This document shows positions 1 to 13,500 of a stretch of 64,000 nucleotides of DNA, in pieces; position 1 is the stretch's first letter, and the number at the start of each line of letters is the position of its first letter. Both the position numbers and the translations under genes were made by a program. The DNA is taken from the NCBI GenBank assembly GCA_012845835.1, contig JABAKD010000008.1, forward strand, positions 10,943,709 to 11,007,708. The letters are read 5' to 3'. This DNA is from Undaria pinnatifida (lineage: Eukaryota; Sar; Phaeophyceae; Laminariales; Alariaceae). A model generated the notes under the pieces. The model worked only from the letters and a program-made list of their open reading frames with translations, made no database searches and was not told where the DNA came from.

Positions 1-81
1 GCCGCCAAGAGACTGCGCATGGAAGCCCGTCGCAAGTTCCTGGAGGCTAGAACGGTCACCTCTAAAGAGGCGGCGAGCAAG
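1..81 (+). CDS. Exon 1 (partial at window edge)
   Basis: Read in frame 1 from the first base, it gives a basic helical segment beginning AAKRLRMEARRKFLEART and ending at the Lys before donor AAG|GTGAGC, phase 0. The window cuts the exon, so neither the true start codon nor the upstream exons are visible. The in-frame Met at base 19 should not be taken as the start, because charged helix continues before it. Confidence 0.55.
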
Positions 82-3000
82 GTGAGCAGGTCAGCCGTCC
101 ACTTTGTACTACGGGGAATCGATCAAAAAAAGAGGCCCAGGAAGAGGTGCAGGAGTCCACAGCCAGACTGCTACGATGTATGCATAATGCGAATTTTTTC
201 CTTCGTTTCTGGCTAATGCATAGTGCGAGTTTTTTTTCCTTCGTTTCGGCTACTTTCTAATGTGTGACAAGTTTGTGTCGTGGCCGTGTCGACGGCCATA
301 TCACCAGGCACAAAGGACTTCGACAACGACTCGAGCGAGTTGTGCGCGTGCTCCTTTTAAAAAGTTTTCCCTCCTCCTATCTGTGATACTCTCCCGTGTC
401 CCTCCCGCAGAACGTCTCCTCCTATTCATAGGGTGAGCGCCTTATGGACCCTAGCGGCAACTCTATCCATACCCCTAACCCCAACGCAAACCATGGCTCT
501 TAGTGTTTCCTAGACCTTTGAAGCATGGCGGGCTTTCCCGTTGTGCGGACAGAGCTGGCGTGGTGGGTTTACCAGTAGACAGACAAAATGCACCACGTAT
601 ATATTGAGCCCCTCCCGAGTACAACGAGGAGTGCACTCGGCGGGGAACAAAGGCGGTTAAATGGACCGGAGCTTATTCCGCCATCCCGATATCCCGCTAC
701 CATGTACTCAACCTATTATTGGAAACCCCCACAATAAAATAGAATCCCGTTGTCGTGTCCACATCGTATCTAAGCCCAATCAAATACTTACCCTGGCCAT
801 GACCCTAACTCAAAACCACACCCCAATCTTGTGTGCTACTCTCCCGTATCCCACTCACGTAACACCTCCTCCCATGACAGGTTGGGCATCTTTTAGACGT
901 GAAGCGAGAAGACGCCAAGGCAAAGCGGGCCGCCGCGGCGTCTTCGGGGGTTGTTGCACGTCGGGGAAGGGCGGAAGCGGCGGCGAAGAAACGTCGGCGT
1001 AGCCAAGTAGTGCGCGCGCTCGCGCTCGAGAGAGCGGACGAACTTCTGGAGAAGTCCGGCAAGGCGGAAGACATTCGGCTGCGGCGAGGATCGTTGGGAA
1101 CCTTGCGGCCGGAAGATGTGAGCAAAAAAAAAATAGCCTACTCGCTGGTTTTTGGGAGGCTGGGGGGGGCTTATCTGTAAATACTGCTGGTTTAGGGAAA
1201 AACTGAGGTACCTGGTTGGTCCTCAGACCAAGTTTACAGTAGGAGGGGGGAGCGGTGTACTCAGTTTGTGCATGGCCGTAGTCGTATGACCATAGACCCT
1301 CGCATCCCTTCTATGCTGGGACGGAGCACGCCGGGTATTCACCGACCAGGAAGGCATTGCTTGCACCAAGCGCGCTGCTAGGGGTGGGTAGATGGCTAGG
1401 TCGGACTCGTCCGTAAAGCATTCCCGGTTAAGATACAAGAGGGTAAACTGGGCTGGTCCTCGGCTTTTGGGGGGTGGGCGCTCGCCTGTGAACATTCCTG
1501 TTTTGGGGGAGGAGAAAGGGTGAACTTGGTGGTTGAACCTCACGTACGTCCATGATTCATTTTATATTTGTCTCCGACCGAAGGTTGGCCATTCCCTTGC
1601 AACGATTGCTGTGATTCTCGCGGTAAAGGGTATCCTTACGGTCGAAGACGGATGTTGGGGCCAAGACCAAAGGCTCTCCAGCACCCTCTCCCTTTTCCGA
1701 ACGGATTAGGGGCGAGAAAAGAAGAAAAAAAAACTAAGTCGAATTGTCCGGGGTGCGTGGAGGCTAGCGGTTCATCGACCCCCCCCCCCCTTTTGCACGT
1801 CGTTCACATCGCGAGCGTGTCGGAAGGAGACTTTTTTTCGTTTTTTGTTAGATGGAGACGGGAACAACACGCCGCGGCATCGGTGCGAATTTTGGACTCC
1901 GCCACGAAAACGCATGCCTTGCACGTGAGGCTACCTGGAACTCGCTCACGCTGTAAGGCAGAAAAACTGAACGCACGGGTGCGACAGGCGCTTTTTTCTT
2001 GACTACGGTTCCAAAAGAACAATGTTGGCCTGGTCTAAATCGCAACGCTGTCCCGTCTGTCGCCAACGCATGTGGGAGAAACATGCCTGCTGCCTCTACG
2101 TACTCCTCTCACCACAACAATATAATTATCATACATATACCGAGTGCACTCAATACCCTTCTCTTCTGGGTCATCATCTAATAGACCAAGCACACTCAAT
2201 GCCCTTAAACTCTGACTTTGACTGTTGACTGGCGCATGTTTTTGGTGGTGCTGGTTCGCAGGTGGCCGCTATCGGCGTGTTTGACACGTTCAACATGGAG
2301 GAGTTCGAGCCTGAGGAGGCCGACCCTGATTTGTTTCGGCGGAAGCGTTCGGGATCGGTACAGGTACCGCGCGGTTTACGCTTGTCATTTGTTCATGTAT
2401 ACTGTTGTTATGATTGCCATCCCGATAATGAGCATCACGAGGTCAAATGTCGACCACTCACGAAAAAACTCCCAAAAACAGAAGAAGAACGAAACCAAGG
2501 GAAAACCCGCAAAAAAATCGCAACTATTCTCGTACCTTTTCATAATCGCTCTCCACTTTCCAGCTCGACAAGTAGCAGGTCTGAACACCTTAGTGAACCT
2601 CCGGACAAGCCGAGGTCACAGGTGTCAATCTTTCTACCCCCCTCCCCGGTACGTGTTTTTCCACTTTGTTCGCGCAGAAGGTTCAGTATCCCTCCTGCTC
2701 GTCCATTTTCATCGAATTTGATGGCATTCGTTGTCTCGGCGGAAACATTCGGGATCTGCAGAGGTGCGGTGGTGCGCTTTGTAGCCTACCACGTGGTCAA
2801 GGTACAAGAGGGTATTAATCCACCGGGATGTATACTGGAAAAAGTACGCTGAAGGGGCGTGTCCACCCCCTCCCCTCCAAACCCACTTATTGTCCTCCAT
2901 TCCTTGGTGATGCAGCCTGTCGTGTTCAAGTTTGATGCTGGTACGGGCGATGCTCTGCTGCTGCTTCTACTGCTGCTGCTGCTGCTACTGCCGAAACGAC

Positions 3001-4343
3001 CCGTCTATCCCATTGACAGAACGCTTTCTTTCGTGACACACCACACTGAATGACCTGGGGAGCAATTAATTGTTGGTTTTGATCGAGGAAATCGTAGTAA
3101 GCGTATTTTTATCAAGGCGCGAGAAAATAAGGGCTTCGTATGTACGGAAGAAGTTTGGGGCTGTTGCACGTCGACCAATGAGATCAACGCGGATGGTTAC
3201 TTGAACTTTTGTGTCCTGGTATAGCAAATGGAACCTTGGATCAGTCTGTCTGGTTGCCGACTAGCAAGCGAAAAACGCAAAGAGAGAAGCATCGTGCTCC
3301 GAGCGGGGGGTGCGCAGTAATATGATACAACTTCGAAAGCAAAAGACAAAAGCATGAGTCGACACGTCCTACGATAGACGTATTTTCACTTTTTGTCTAA
3401 AACGGTTGCTGCATGACAGGAAATTCTACACCTAAACTCGCCGGAAAATTCGTTCTCTTTCTGCACATGGGAGTATTCATCCGGCGCAGCAAATTTTGTT
3501 TTTATATAAAAATCAGTTTTTTTTTTTGGGAAGGTCTTAAAAGGAAGGTCCTCACGTGGGGAATCCACAGAAACACAATTGGTACACCTCTGCCGCAGTA
3601 TGTGTCAAGTCATCAACTCGCTTTGGTTGCTTCCCTGCCCTTCGCACCCACCGGCGGGGCTTCAGGCCGCCCCTGGGCCGGTCATCCTGGGGTAGAAGTT
3701 GGAGGAACTTTTTGGGCCATAATGTAATGACCGGTTGAGCTTCTAAAGGACGAAACTATCGGTTAGCACGATAATTTCACGCCTATCCTACATTTTGGTT
3801 TTGGGCTATTAACACCTCACGTAGTTGATTTGTTGATTGGGTTGCGCGAACGAATGGTCTTCAGGAGTAATCTGAAACCAGAAAAGAGGGGACGCCAGCA
3901 GGCCAAGCAGGGGCGTCCCCTTTTCGGGAAAGCCTCCCGATGTTACTTGGAGAGTGTGCAGAAGTGAGCTCACAATCTATATGAGATGACGCGACATAAT
4001 GCACGGTTACGCCGCAATGCTACAGCGGTAAACGTTCGGGTGAGATATTGGGCTCCTCGTGTTAGGAACCCAGAAAATTTCTCCCGCACTTCTTCCGTGG
4101 AAAGGCTCCTGTATCGTAAGCGTGCGAGTGTTATCATACGGTGTCGACATTTACAAAGCCAGAGAGGCAGGCAAGGGCAACGCAGAGAAAGAGGCGTATA
4201 AACGCCTACGGAGAGATAAAGAGGCAACAATGCAAGTCGAGGGCTGGGGGGAAGGACCGTGAACAAGGCAAACGAATTGTTCGTTGTGTGCGCCCCCCCA
4301 TGACTCCTCCGGTCACGCTACGTGGCGCTAGTACAACAACAGC

Positions 4344-4375
<32 letters not shown>

Positions 4376-4417
4376 CTACAACAACAACAACAACAACAAC
4401 AACAACAGCAACAACAA

Positions 4418-4515
<98 letters not shown>

Positions 4516-7500
4516 CCAACAACAACAGCAACAACAAAAGGTGCACGCGCTCTGAAGGAGCAAACCATGTCAAGTGTCGCTGTTGTCCGAACATCCATCT
4601 GATGCAGGCAATGCCTGGTCGTTGAAAACCCGACGTGCTCTGTCCGGGCATGGTCATAATAGGGATGGAAGGATCTATGGCCTGACAGACTACAGCCATA
4701 CGCGACAACGAGTACCCCCCTCCCCCCCCCCCCCCCCCTTTGCCCGGATCCAATGCCTTCTTTATTTACCAATACACATTGACTGGCGCGTGGGTTCTTA
4801 GGTTAGTTTGGACGATTCGGGCAGCCTAATTGCCGTGTGGGCGCCGCGCTCACCGGAAGAGCTCACGATGGAACTCCAGCTAGCGTGCGTACACCCCAGG
4901 GTTTGCCTGATGGCGTCGTCGGCTGGTATTGGTGTCCCCGATCCTGAGGACGCGCAATCACCGTTGGTGCACAAAAAAGCCAGGTTAGTGGCGTTTTTTT
5001 TTGTCAGGTTTTCCCTATGGAGGCGTTTTCCGTCAGCAGGCAAACCTTTTGTCTAGATCGTCGAACCTCTGCGCTGTTGTGAGTGGAAAGTGGGGGGGAA
5101 GGAAACGATAGTAGCGCCGCGTCGGTGGCTTATAATGGCAGAAAGCCGAAGAACACAACTGTGTTTTAGGACACCAGCATTGCCTATTAAGATTTACGAG
5201 TTACATCGCCGCTTTCATGGAGCCACAGCAGAGTTGCTGCAAAAATCCGGGACACCTCTATTCCACATTACACGCGACACGCAGGAGGGATAACTGTTTC
5301 GTCTTGGTACTTTATGATACCTCGCCAAAGATAAGAATGTGATCGCGCCGCAGCGAAGGACGCTTCTCGAAGGCGAAACGGTCGCGGCGACGGGAGACAA
5401 GAACAAGATAAAAAAAATTCCAGTACCATTTCACCGTTCTTCACCCACATTACTATACGCGACCCGCAAAGTAGAATAAGTTTTCGCCTAGGGGTATAAA
5501 TATTTCGCCGAAAGATAAGCTTATCGCGCCTCAGCAAAAGGCCCCTCCCTCTTCCTTCTTATTGGTTACATCTAGCCCCTTGTAAAACAACAGCAGTTGC
5601 CGCAAAAAAATATCGAAACGATCCATTTGTTCGGTCGATAACGATATCTAACGACGATCCTTGGAAGCACATGTATACGCGTGACGCCTCTATTCCGTGT
5701 TGCACCGCATCCTATACAACAAGTGAGAGGCACTAGCATCTTTGTACTATCCTCGCTAAAGATATCGTCACACCGCTAGGTAAATACATATATATTGCCT
5801 CGTGGGATAAATAGTCTATATATTTATCGTGCCTGGTGGTACGTATGCCATGTATTATTTTGCCTCATTATTGCATGCGACACAGATGGGATACATTTTC
5901 GTCTTGGTACTGCCACACCCATATAATATATTAATACCTGGCAAATATATACCTGCAAGCATATGATATACCAGCTACCAGGTATATATTATGAAAATAA
6001 AAATTACACTCCCGCTGTGAGATTGAAGATTTCGTCTAAACTCATATTTGCAAACTGTGCGTGTGATACTCCGATCGCGCGTATTACTGGGCGTGTGTCC
6101 TCATTAAGGATATATATATAGGTCGGTGACTCTCCTTTAAATGTTTTTTTCCTCCATTATCACGTGTGACAGGTGGGATAAATTTTCCTCTTGGTACTAC
6201 CTCGCCCGAGATGAAGTTATTGCACCGCATCGAAGGGTTCTCCTCGAAGGCGAGGCGATCGCGGCGATGGGCGACAAGTTGATCAGAATCGGCATGCAGC
6301 ACGAGGGGATGCTCGAGTCGGACGGGGGGGGGGGTTGCGACCAATCGGACTTCTTGGTGAGAAAAATACCAAAAAAACGATGCAAAAAAAAAGCTGTTCA
6401 AATAAGCAGGCTATTTTTTTTGTGGAATTTAGTATTTTCGTGAGTATCATATGCTCTTCAAATAAATCAATCCGACCACAGCAGTAGCCTAGCCTCCGCC
6501 GTAGAGACCTATCAATCGGCAAGGGAAGTGTCGCTCCCGTCGCGGGCACCGTTATTGTCGCGGGAGCTATGCACGTGAGGCGCTTGATGCCTCGAGAGAG
6601 TGATCGCCAATCGCCACTACGAGTGTTTTCCCTTTTTCCTCCGATACATAAGTGTCCATCCGTCGGTAGCCATCCCCCCCCAGTATCATTGTTTTTGATA
6701 TTTGTCGGTTTCGAACAAAAGTGGCATTTTCCCGACGGTATTTGGGGTAAGAACCGCCACATTTCAGAAAACATGTTCACCCAAAAGAGGCCTAGCCCTA
6801 TTCTAGCGCAGCGTCGTTATCGCCTCTGCCCCTCCCGCTTCTGCGCTTCCTCCCCGGTTGTGCCCCTCCTGCCCCCTTCCTTGCCAGGGTTGGTACTGCG
6901 AAGGAGAGGCTGTCCCTCGCAGGGAGTTCAGGCGGCGTCGAGTGGAGGAGCTGCTGCAGTCGCGACGGCTTGTCGTCACGAGACTTCTGGCCTACATGCC
7001 GACGCCATTTTTGTTTCAGGAACTCCCACGGTCGATACCACCCCCGCTTCCTCCCACGGTGAGTTGTTTTAGTGCGACGGAGCCGACTGTTTTGGACAGT
7101 TTTCGCTGTTTCTTTGACAGCTATAAATGGGAATCGGGTAGGGGATACAGAGAGCATCTTCTGTGACAGGGGAGCCTACTCCGACTTGGCCGGGCGGGGC
7201 AAAGCCCACCTGTCCCCTACGATTCCCAACTAGCGTACGCCTGCCAGGTCATACGAAAACTTCGTTTCTTAACAAGCTTCCCCTTCGGAATGGGTTGTGG
7301 GGTTGGCTTGAAATCCGAGGGGCGTGTCTTAAGTTGTGAAGGGGGACAAAACCCTCGTAAAAACTAAAGAGAAAAAAAGCTAGCGAACCGCGCAAGTAGC
7401 CGGGCAAGTAACACCGACCAGCCCAACCGAGTTTATAGCTTAGTTTACAAGGTTCCCCTGCGGGATGCGGTTGGCTTGAAAATCCGGGGGGGGGTGTAGT

Positions 7501-10500
7501 AAGTTGAAAATGGGAGCAAAACTCTTGGAAAAACGGAAGGAAAAATAATTAGCCATCGACATTGTAACCGGGCGAGCAACGCCGACCAGCCCCAAGGAGC
7601 TTGTAGCTTACCAGTAGTCGACAAATGTTCGGGTAATTACCGATCTTCCGAGGCAATGCCGTAATACAGCCGAAAAAACGCTGTGTTGGCTGCCTGCGAT
7701 GGCATCTTATCTCCTCTCCCCCGTTGTGGCGTCATTATTGGTAGCAAGTGTCCCCTCATCATACATGGCAGGCGTTGTCACCTGCCTTGTACATACCATA
7801 CTTCTTTCTTCCTTTGCGTGTCCCTGAGTGGTTCGTTACGAAAACAAAAGGAAGAAGAAAAGAGGATGATGCCTCAGCTGGGAGATCGAGTAATTTCGAC
7901 GAAAACTCAAAACTCGCCATGCTGGCAAGCTCACGTAGTGCGATGCCCTTGACCGCGCGTGCCAGCGGGTGGAACACGTGCGCGTGTGAATGAGGCGTGC
8001 TGCGACAGAGATGAACGGGAACCAAAACATTGTTCTTCGAGGGTCCTCACAAGACTCATGCCACGGCAGCAGCGGTAGGGGCTGAACCTTTTGGGCCCAG
8101 CGTTTCTCAACACGTTTTGGACCGGTGGAGCTCCTCCTCGAGTGTAGGACGATCGGATAGCATGATGGTAGCTTCCACGAGTACGTTTGTTTTCAGGACT
8201 ACAGAGAATAGCGCATGTAAATTTTGGTCGGGTTTGCGCAAACGAATGCCTTCGAATTCGTGTTTTGGGTGAGATATCGAGCTCATTTATCATTTTAGCT
8301 TGCAAAATTCTCCTGTCCCCCGACATATATTGCGCTGCAATCAAAAAAAGGTGATTCGCTTCTGCCTGTTCCCGTCGCGGTCTCCGGAGGCGTTTTCCTT
8401 GGCCGACATCTCAGCATGGTATGAGTATGATGATGTGTGTGTGGTTTCAGGATGGTACGAAAAATGTGTGTGGTTTCAAGGATGAAACCCATGGGGTCAG
8501 ACCGAAACCAGCAGAGGGGAAAAAAAAAAAGGTCGCGTGCAACGCCTCTTAAAAACCTTCTTCCGGTGTAGTCAGTATAGTTTGTGTCGCAACCCCGCTC
8601 TACGGCTGGCTGTTGCCATAGCCTGTCCACTCGATGACCAAGAATTGCGGTAGTCGGGATGTTATGATATACCCCCTTTCTTCGCCACCTAGCTTAAGCC
8701 ACTCGTACGAGTGACTCTGCACCTCGAGGGTAACTCGCACGAGGGTTGCTTGCTTGGATGTCACATCCCTGGTATTAGTTGCTTGCTGTCCGCCGCCGGA
8801 TATATTCTGACGGAAGGCGGGGGGAGAGGGGGGGGCGGGGAGCTGTTCTTTCAGGCACACGATAACGCCTGCCAGCCATAAAGGGGATAACTGCTATAAA
8901 CCATAACGCTTCAGCGGGGAAGAGGGGATACCACCACAAGAACCCACAGACAAAACACAATAGCTGATTTGTTTGGCGCAGCAGCAGCAGCAGCACAGCT
9001 AACCATCCCATCGCGGATTCACATCGCCAAAAGGAGAGCAGCACGAAAGGCTAAGATTGCCAGAAACAGGGGGGGGGGGGTCACTCGTGCGAAATGGTCT
9101 CGAGCCACTGCAACCTCTCCCCCCCCCCAAAAAAAAAAGTGAGTTCCGCTACCGCAGCTTAGGTCCCAATTAAGAATAGTATGGAAACGGTGTAGGCGCC
9201 GATTCAGGGTTCCGACGTTTCAGGAAGGCAGGGATGTGGTGCGCAAATCGAACGCAAGAAATGAAACTTGCGTGCAGCACCGCTCTGAAGCTGATGCTCT
9301 AGTCTACAATGCCGGGACGGGACGGGGGTGTAGCTTTCACGTGGCTTCGCCTGTGACTTTACTTCCATCAACCCCCTAGCGAGCGAGCGCGCACGATGAC
9401 AAACGCTTGCCCCCACAGGTACAGCGCAGAGGGCCTCGAAGACGACGACAAGGCGCTGCGTGCCGCAGAACTGGCCGGGCAACGTTCCGCTATGTTGGAG
9501 GCAGCTCGGGCGGAGGAGAGCGACATCCAGGCAAGCTTCGCAGGGATGAGTACGAACACCGCGCTTAGCACGCACTACGCGCAGAACACATCCAGGGCGA
9601 GCCCCCCCCCCCTGTGTTTCGGGGCAAGTGGTCTCATCCAATGCAACATTTACGCTGCATGATCATCAGCAGAGTGAAATAATACTCCAGAAACAAAAAA
9701 ACTGTGTGCTTTTTCGCTTGTCTGCCAGGTAGATTGGACCGCAATCCCGGACGTTTTGGCGGGGGGTGGGGGGGGGGGGAGGTTCTTCCTCGAGCCGTTT
9801 ATACTGGCGGTTTGTTTTGTGGTTGGTACCAACAAACTTTGGACATCAGAGTCGTTCTACGGCAGCCCCAAGTGATATGCCACGGAATCACCGGTTTTGA
9901 AACCAACTCCTGGCCGTATCTCCTGAAAATACGGCGTCCCTTGCCACCCCGACGTCGCCGTGCGATAGTCCTTCCTTTGCAAAACAAGAACATATGTGAA
10001 GATATATATTTTTGTAGCATCCTTCCTCGTGTCGAGCAGCCACGAAACGTTCCCTTGAAAGAAAATTTATTCCTTTGGACCTCAACACGAACAAGATGTC
10101 GATACTTTTTATAAAAGGTGATTTTTTCTGGGAGTGGGCTGACTATACCAACAGCAAGTTACCGACTAGTTATTTGTTGTTAGTTGACTATCAATAAGTA
10201 TTACAGCGTATTGCAGTTTTGTTTACGTACAGTCGTTGGGGGGAGTTCTACGTGTTTTTGCGTCTGACAGGTGTTTCGCGGGCTCGACGTGTTGCGTTTG
10301 CTAATCATGAATGACTACCAAGCCACTTGGTTAAGGTCCGGCGGGGTTAGAAAATTGTACAGAATCTCACGGGTCGAACCCGGCCGGTTTCAGGAGGTTG
10401 ATCGAATTACCACGGGTCCAGTCAGGAGGTCCAGCCAATAACTGCCTGGTGTAAACTTGGCGCGTTTGTTTGTGGCTCGACACGTGCCGTCATGTTTGCG

Positions 10501-13500
10501 GATAAAACACTCCCTGAATACCATGTCAGTTAGTTGTCTTTAACGCCTCCGCCCAACTATTAATTGTAATATTGGTAACTAGCGGTGGATTTCAGTCAAC
10601 CCTTAGCCGTGGAGGGTGAGGAGATTGTTTAAGGTCTCACGGCGTCTGGTTAGGAGGTTCTTCAAATCTCACGAGCCGGGTTGGATCACCTGGTCCCGAC
10701 CCGACCCGACCCAACTCCATCCGTGAAAATCTGTGATTAATACCACATTACTTCCAAGTAGTTTGTCCCGCAAAACGTGGGTTCAGTTCCAACGAAGCTA
10801 ACCCGCTACTGCCGGTATTAAATAGGTTGTGCGCGGGTTACCAAATTTTGGTTTGATTAGGAAAACATACATTATATTGAAACCGACGAATATTGTCATA
10901 TAAGAACAAGGTCAACCCAACCCATGAAAAAAAATAGCTAAAAACGACCAAGATTTTTTTCCCTTTTTATCCACTTCCTTCAAAATATTTCAGGATGTTT
11001 TGTTGGGTTGGTCGGGACAACTAGTAGCCAACAAATTTCGCTGAAATTTGCGCAACATCCAATCAGGTTTGGACGTTCTGCTTCTGTTTTTCATCCAGCC
11101 CAATCAGAATTTGGTCATATCACAACACTCTACCGCTGTTGCAAGTTTTTTTCGTCGACGTCAAATCGTACGTACCAGACCCGTCCACTCGTTCACCGGC
11201 GTTGTATGATACTTGCCGTGTACTTCTCACAGGCTCTTGAACGGCGGGTTGCCCAATGGGAGGACCTGCGGTCGGCGCTGATGCGAGCAGCTGAGTTGGA
11301 GCTAAGGGGAGACCCCTTCAGCGTAGGAAAAGGTAATTTGTTTTTTCACTGAAAAAAGTAAATCAGCTTGGCACTGAAAAGGGCAATCGGCTTGAAGTTG
11401 GAAAAGTTAATCGGCTGGACAATGAAAAAGGTAATCGGCTAGACGCTGAAAACGTCAACAGTCTTGACACTGATTGGTAAGTGTGCCGGGGGCGAGACCC
11501 TTTCAGCGTAGGAAAAGGTAATCGGCTTGACGCTGAAAAAGGTGATCGAGTTGAAACTGAAAAAAAGTCATCGGCTTGACACTGAAAAAAGGAAACCGGC
11601 GTCACACTGAAAAAAAAAGGTAAATCGGCTTGGACGCGTGCTACGACAGAGGTGCAGCACTTTTTTTCTGAGGTGTTCCTCATTTTTTTGGGAGCTTAAG
11701 ACCTCTCCCGAAAATTATTTTTGGAGAAAAATACAAATGCTACCGGATGAAAAACCTCATGGCCTAGGTACGCAACGAGAATATCATGCAAAAACTAAGG
11801 GGGGCGTATTTTCCGACGATTTTGGGTTAAGGAACCCCGTCATTCAGAAAACATTTATTTTTTCAGACGAAAAGTGCTACCTCTATCGTAGCGCGCGTCC
11901 TTGACACGAAGAAAAAAGGTACTCGGCTTGACACGATGAAAAGAAAGGTACTCGGCTTTGACACGATGGAAAAAAGGTACTCGGCTTGACTACGATGAAA
12001 AAATGGTACTCGGCTTTGACACGATGAAAAAAAGGTACTCGGCTTGACTACGATGGAAAAAAGGTAGTCGGCTTGACACGATGCAAAAATAGAAGTACTC
12101 GGCTTGCCACGACGAAAAAAAGGTAGTCGGCTTGACACGATGAAATAAAGGTAATCGGCTTGACACTGATCGATAAGTGTTTGCCTGAGGAGACCCGTTT
12201 CCGCAGGGCTGTGAGCTTCGGTAACCGTAAGTTGGCGACTCGGTATTACAATCGAGGTACGGGGGGGGGAAACAGCAGTAAGGAGTTGCAACTTACCGCG
12301 GTAGGGGTTGCACTATTTGAGCCAAAACAAGGTATACCTTCTGACCGGTTGAGATCCTCAAGTGTACCGTAGACCTATCGGTTAGATTGACAACTTCACG
12401 AGGTACACTTGTTTTTAGGACTTCAGCAGCGCAAACAATTTTTCTGGTCGGGTTGCGCGAACGAACGCCTTCGAAGTCATCGTTCCGGTGAACGTCAGTA
12501 TTGTTTTAGCTCCTTATGCTAGGAACTCAGAAATTTCTTAGAATCTGCTGCACCCCTAGCGCGGGATGGCTCGAAAAAATAATGGAGATATATCTGGGTT
12601 TTAGTGTGTATTGTGTGTCCTGGTGGCTACGTACGGTTATTCGTAATGGTCGTGCATATGCATACGGTAACCGGCGGAGTTCCACGTATGTTCAGTATGC
12701 CTGGCGCATTTTTTGTTTGGCTCTACGTGTGGCGTTTAGCGATAAATACTACCTTTGGTAAAGTCACTTAGTTGTCTTCTGCCCCTCCACTCATCAAAAT
12801 AACTGAAGCTGAGAAGTCCAGCCTGCTCACAGCGCAGCAAAAAAATCCGTCTTGACGCTGATTGCTGGGCCCCCTCATAGTGCACAGCAAAAAAGGTGAT
12901 TGCCTCGACTCTGTTTGATAAGCGTGCCGGATGTTGCGTAAGGGAACAAGAGGTGGTCAGCTTGAATTGACTCTGATAAACAGGCATGCCGTATACCGCT
13001 TTGGCAGGACCCTAAAGGGTAGGAGATACCCGGCTTGATTGACTCTGATAAACAGGCATGCCGTATACCGCTTTGGCATGACCCTTAAGGGTAGGAGATA
13101 CCCGGCTTGATTGACTCTGATAAACAGGCATGCCGTATACCGCTTTGGCATGACCCTTAAGGGTAGGAGATACCCGGCTTGACACCTGATTTTGATAAGC
13201 GCGCCGGATGTTGCTCACAGAGCGTAATGAACACCGATTTCCGTGGTTATTAGTAGGTGGTCGTTTGTCTCAGACTTGATGCTCATGGAATATTGCGAAA
13301 CAGCAGCACCTGGTTGGTAAAGAGTTTCACGCTTGGTAGCCCCCGTTCTCCTCCATTACACCACACTTTAGTGTGTGTGCCGATAACTCACAGGCGGGAG
13401 GCAGTTCAGGGCCAGCCTGTGGCCTTGGGGAGGGGCTACACCCCCTAAACCCCGATCCCGACTGAAAAAAAAACATGACGGCTAAGTAACGTCGAGCTTG

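Noticed and set aside
1804-2084. Overlapping minus-strand frames near 1.8-2.1 kb
   Set aside because: Intronic sequence of the plus-strand gene with no splice-bounded or domain support.
4322-4563. Poly-Gln, poly-Thr, poly-Cys and poly-Leu reading frames
   Set aside because: All arise from the (CAA)n microsatellite. No flanking coding sequence or splice sites connect it to exon 4.
8981-9050. Exon candidate with RRAARKAKIARNR-like frame after a GCAG repeat
   Set aside because: The frame cannot be entered in the phase left by exon 6, and no donor follows before a G-run.
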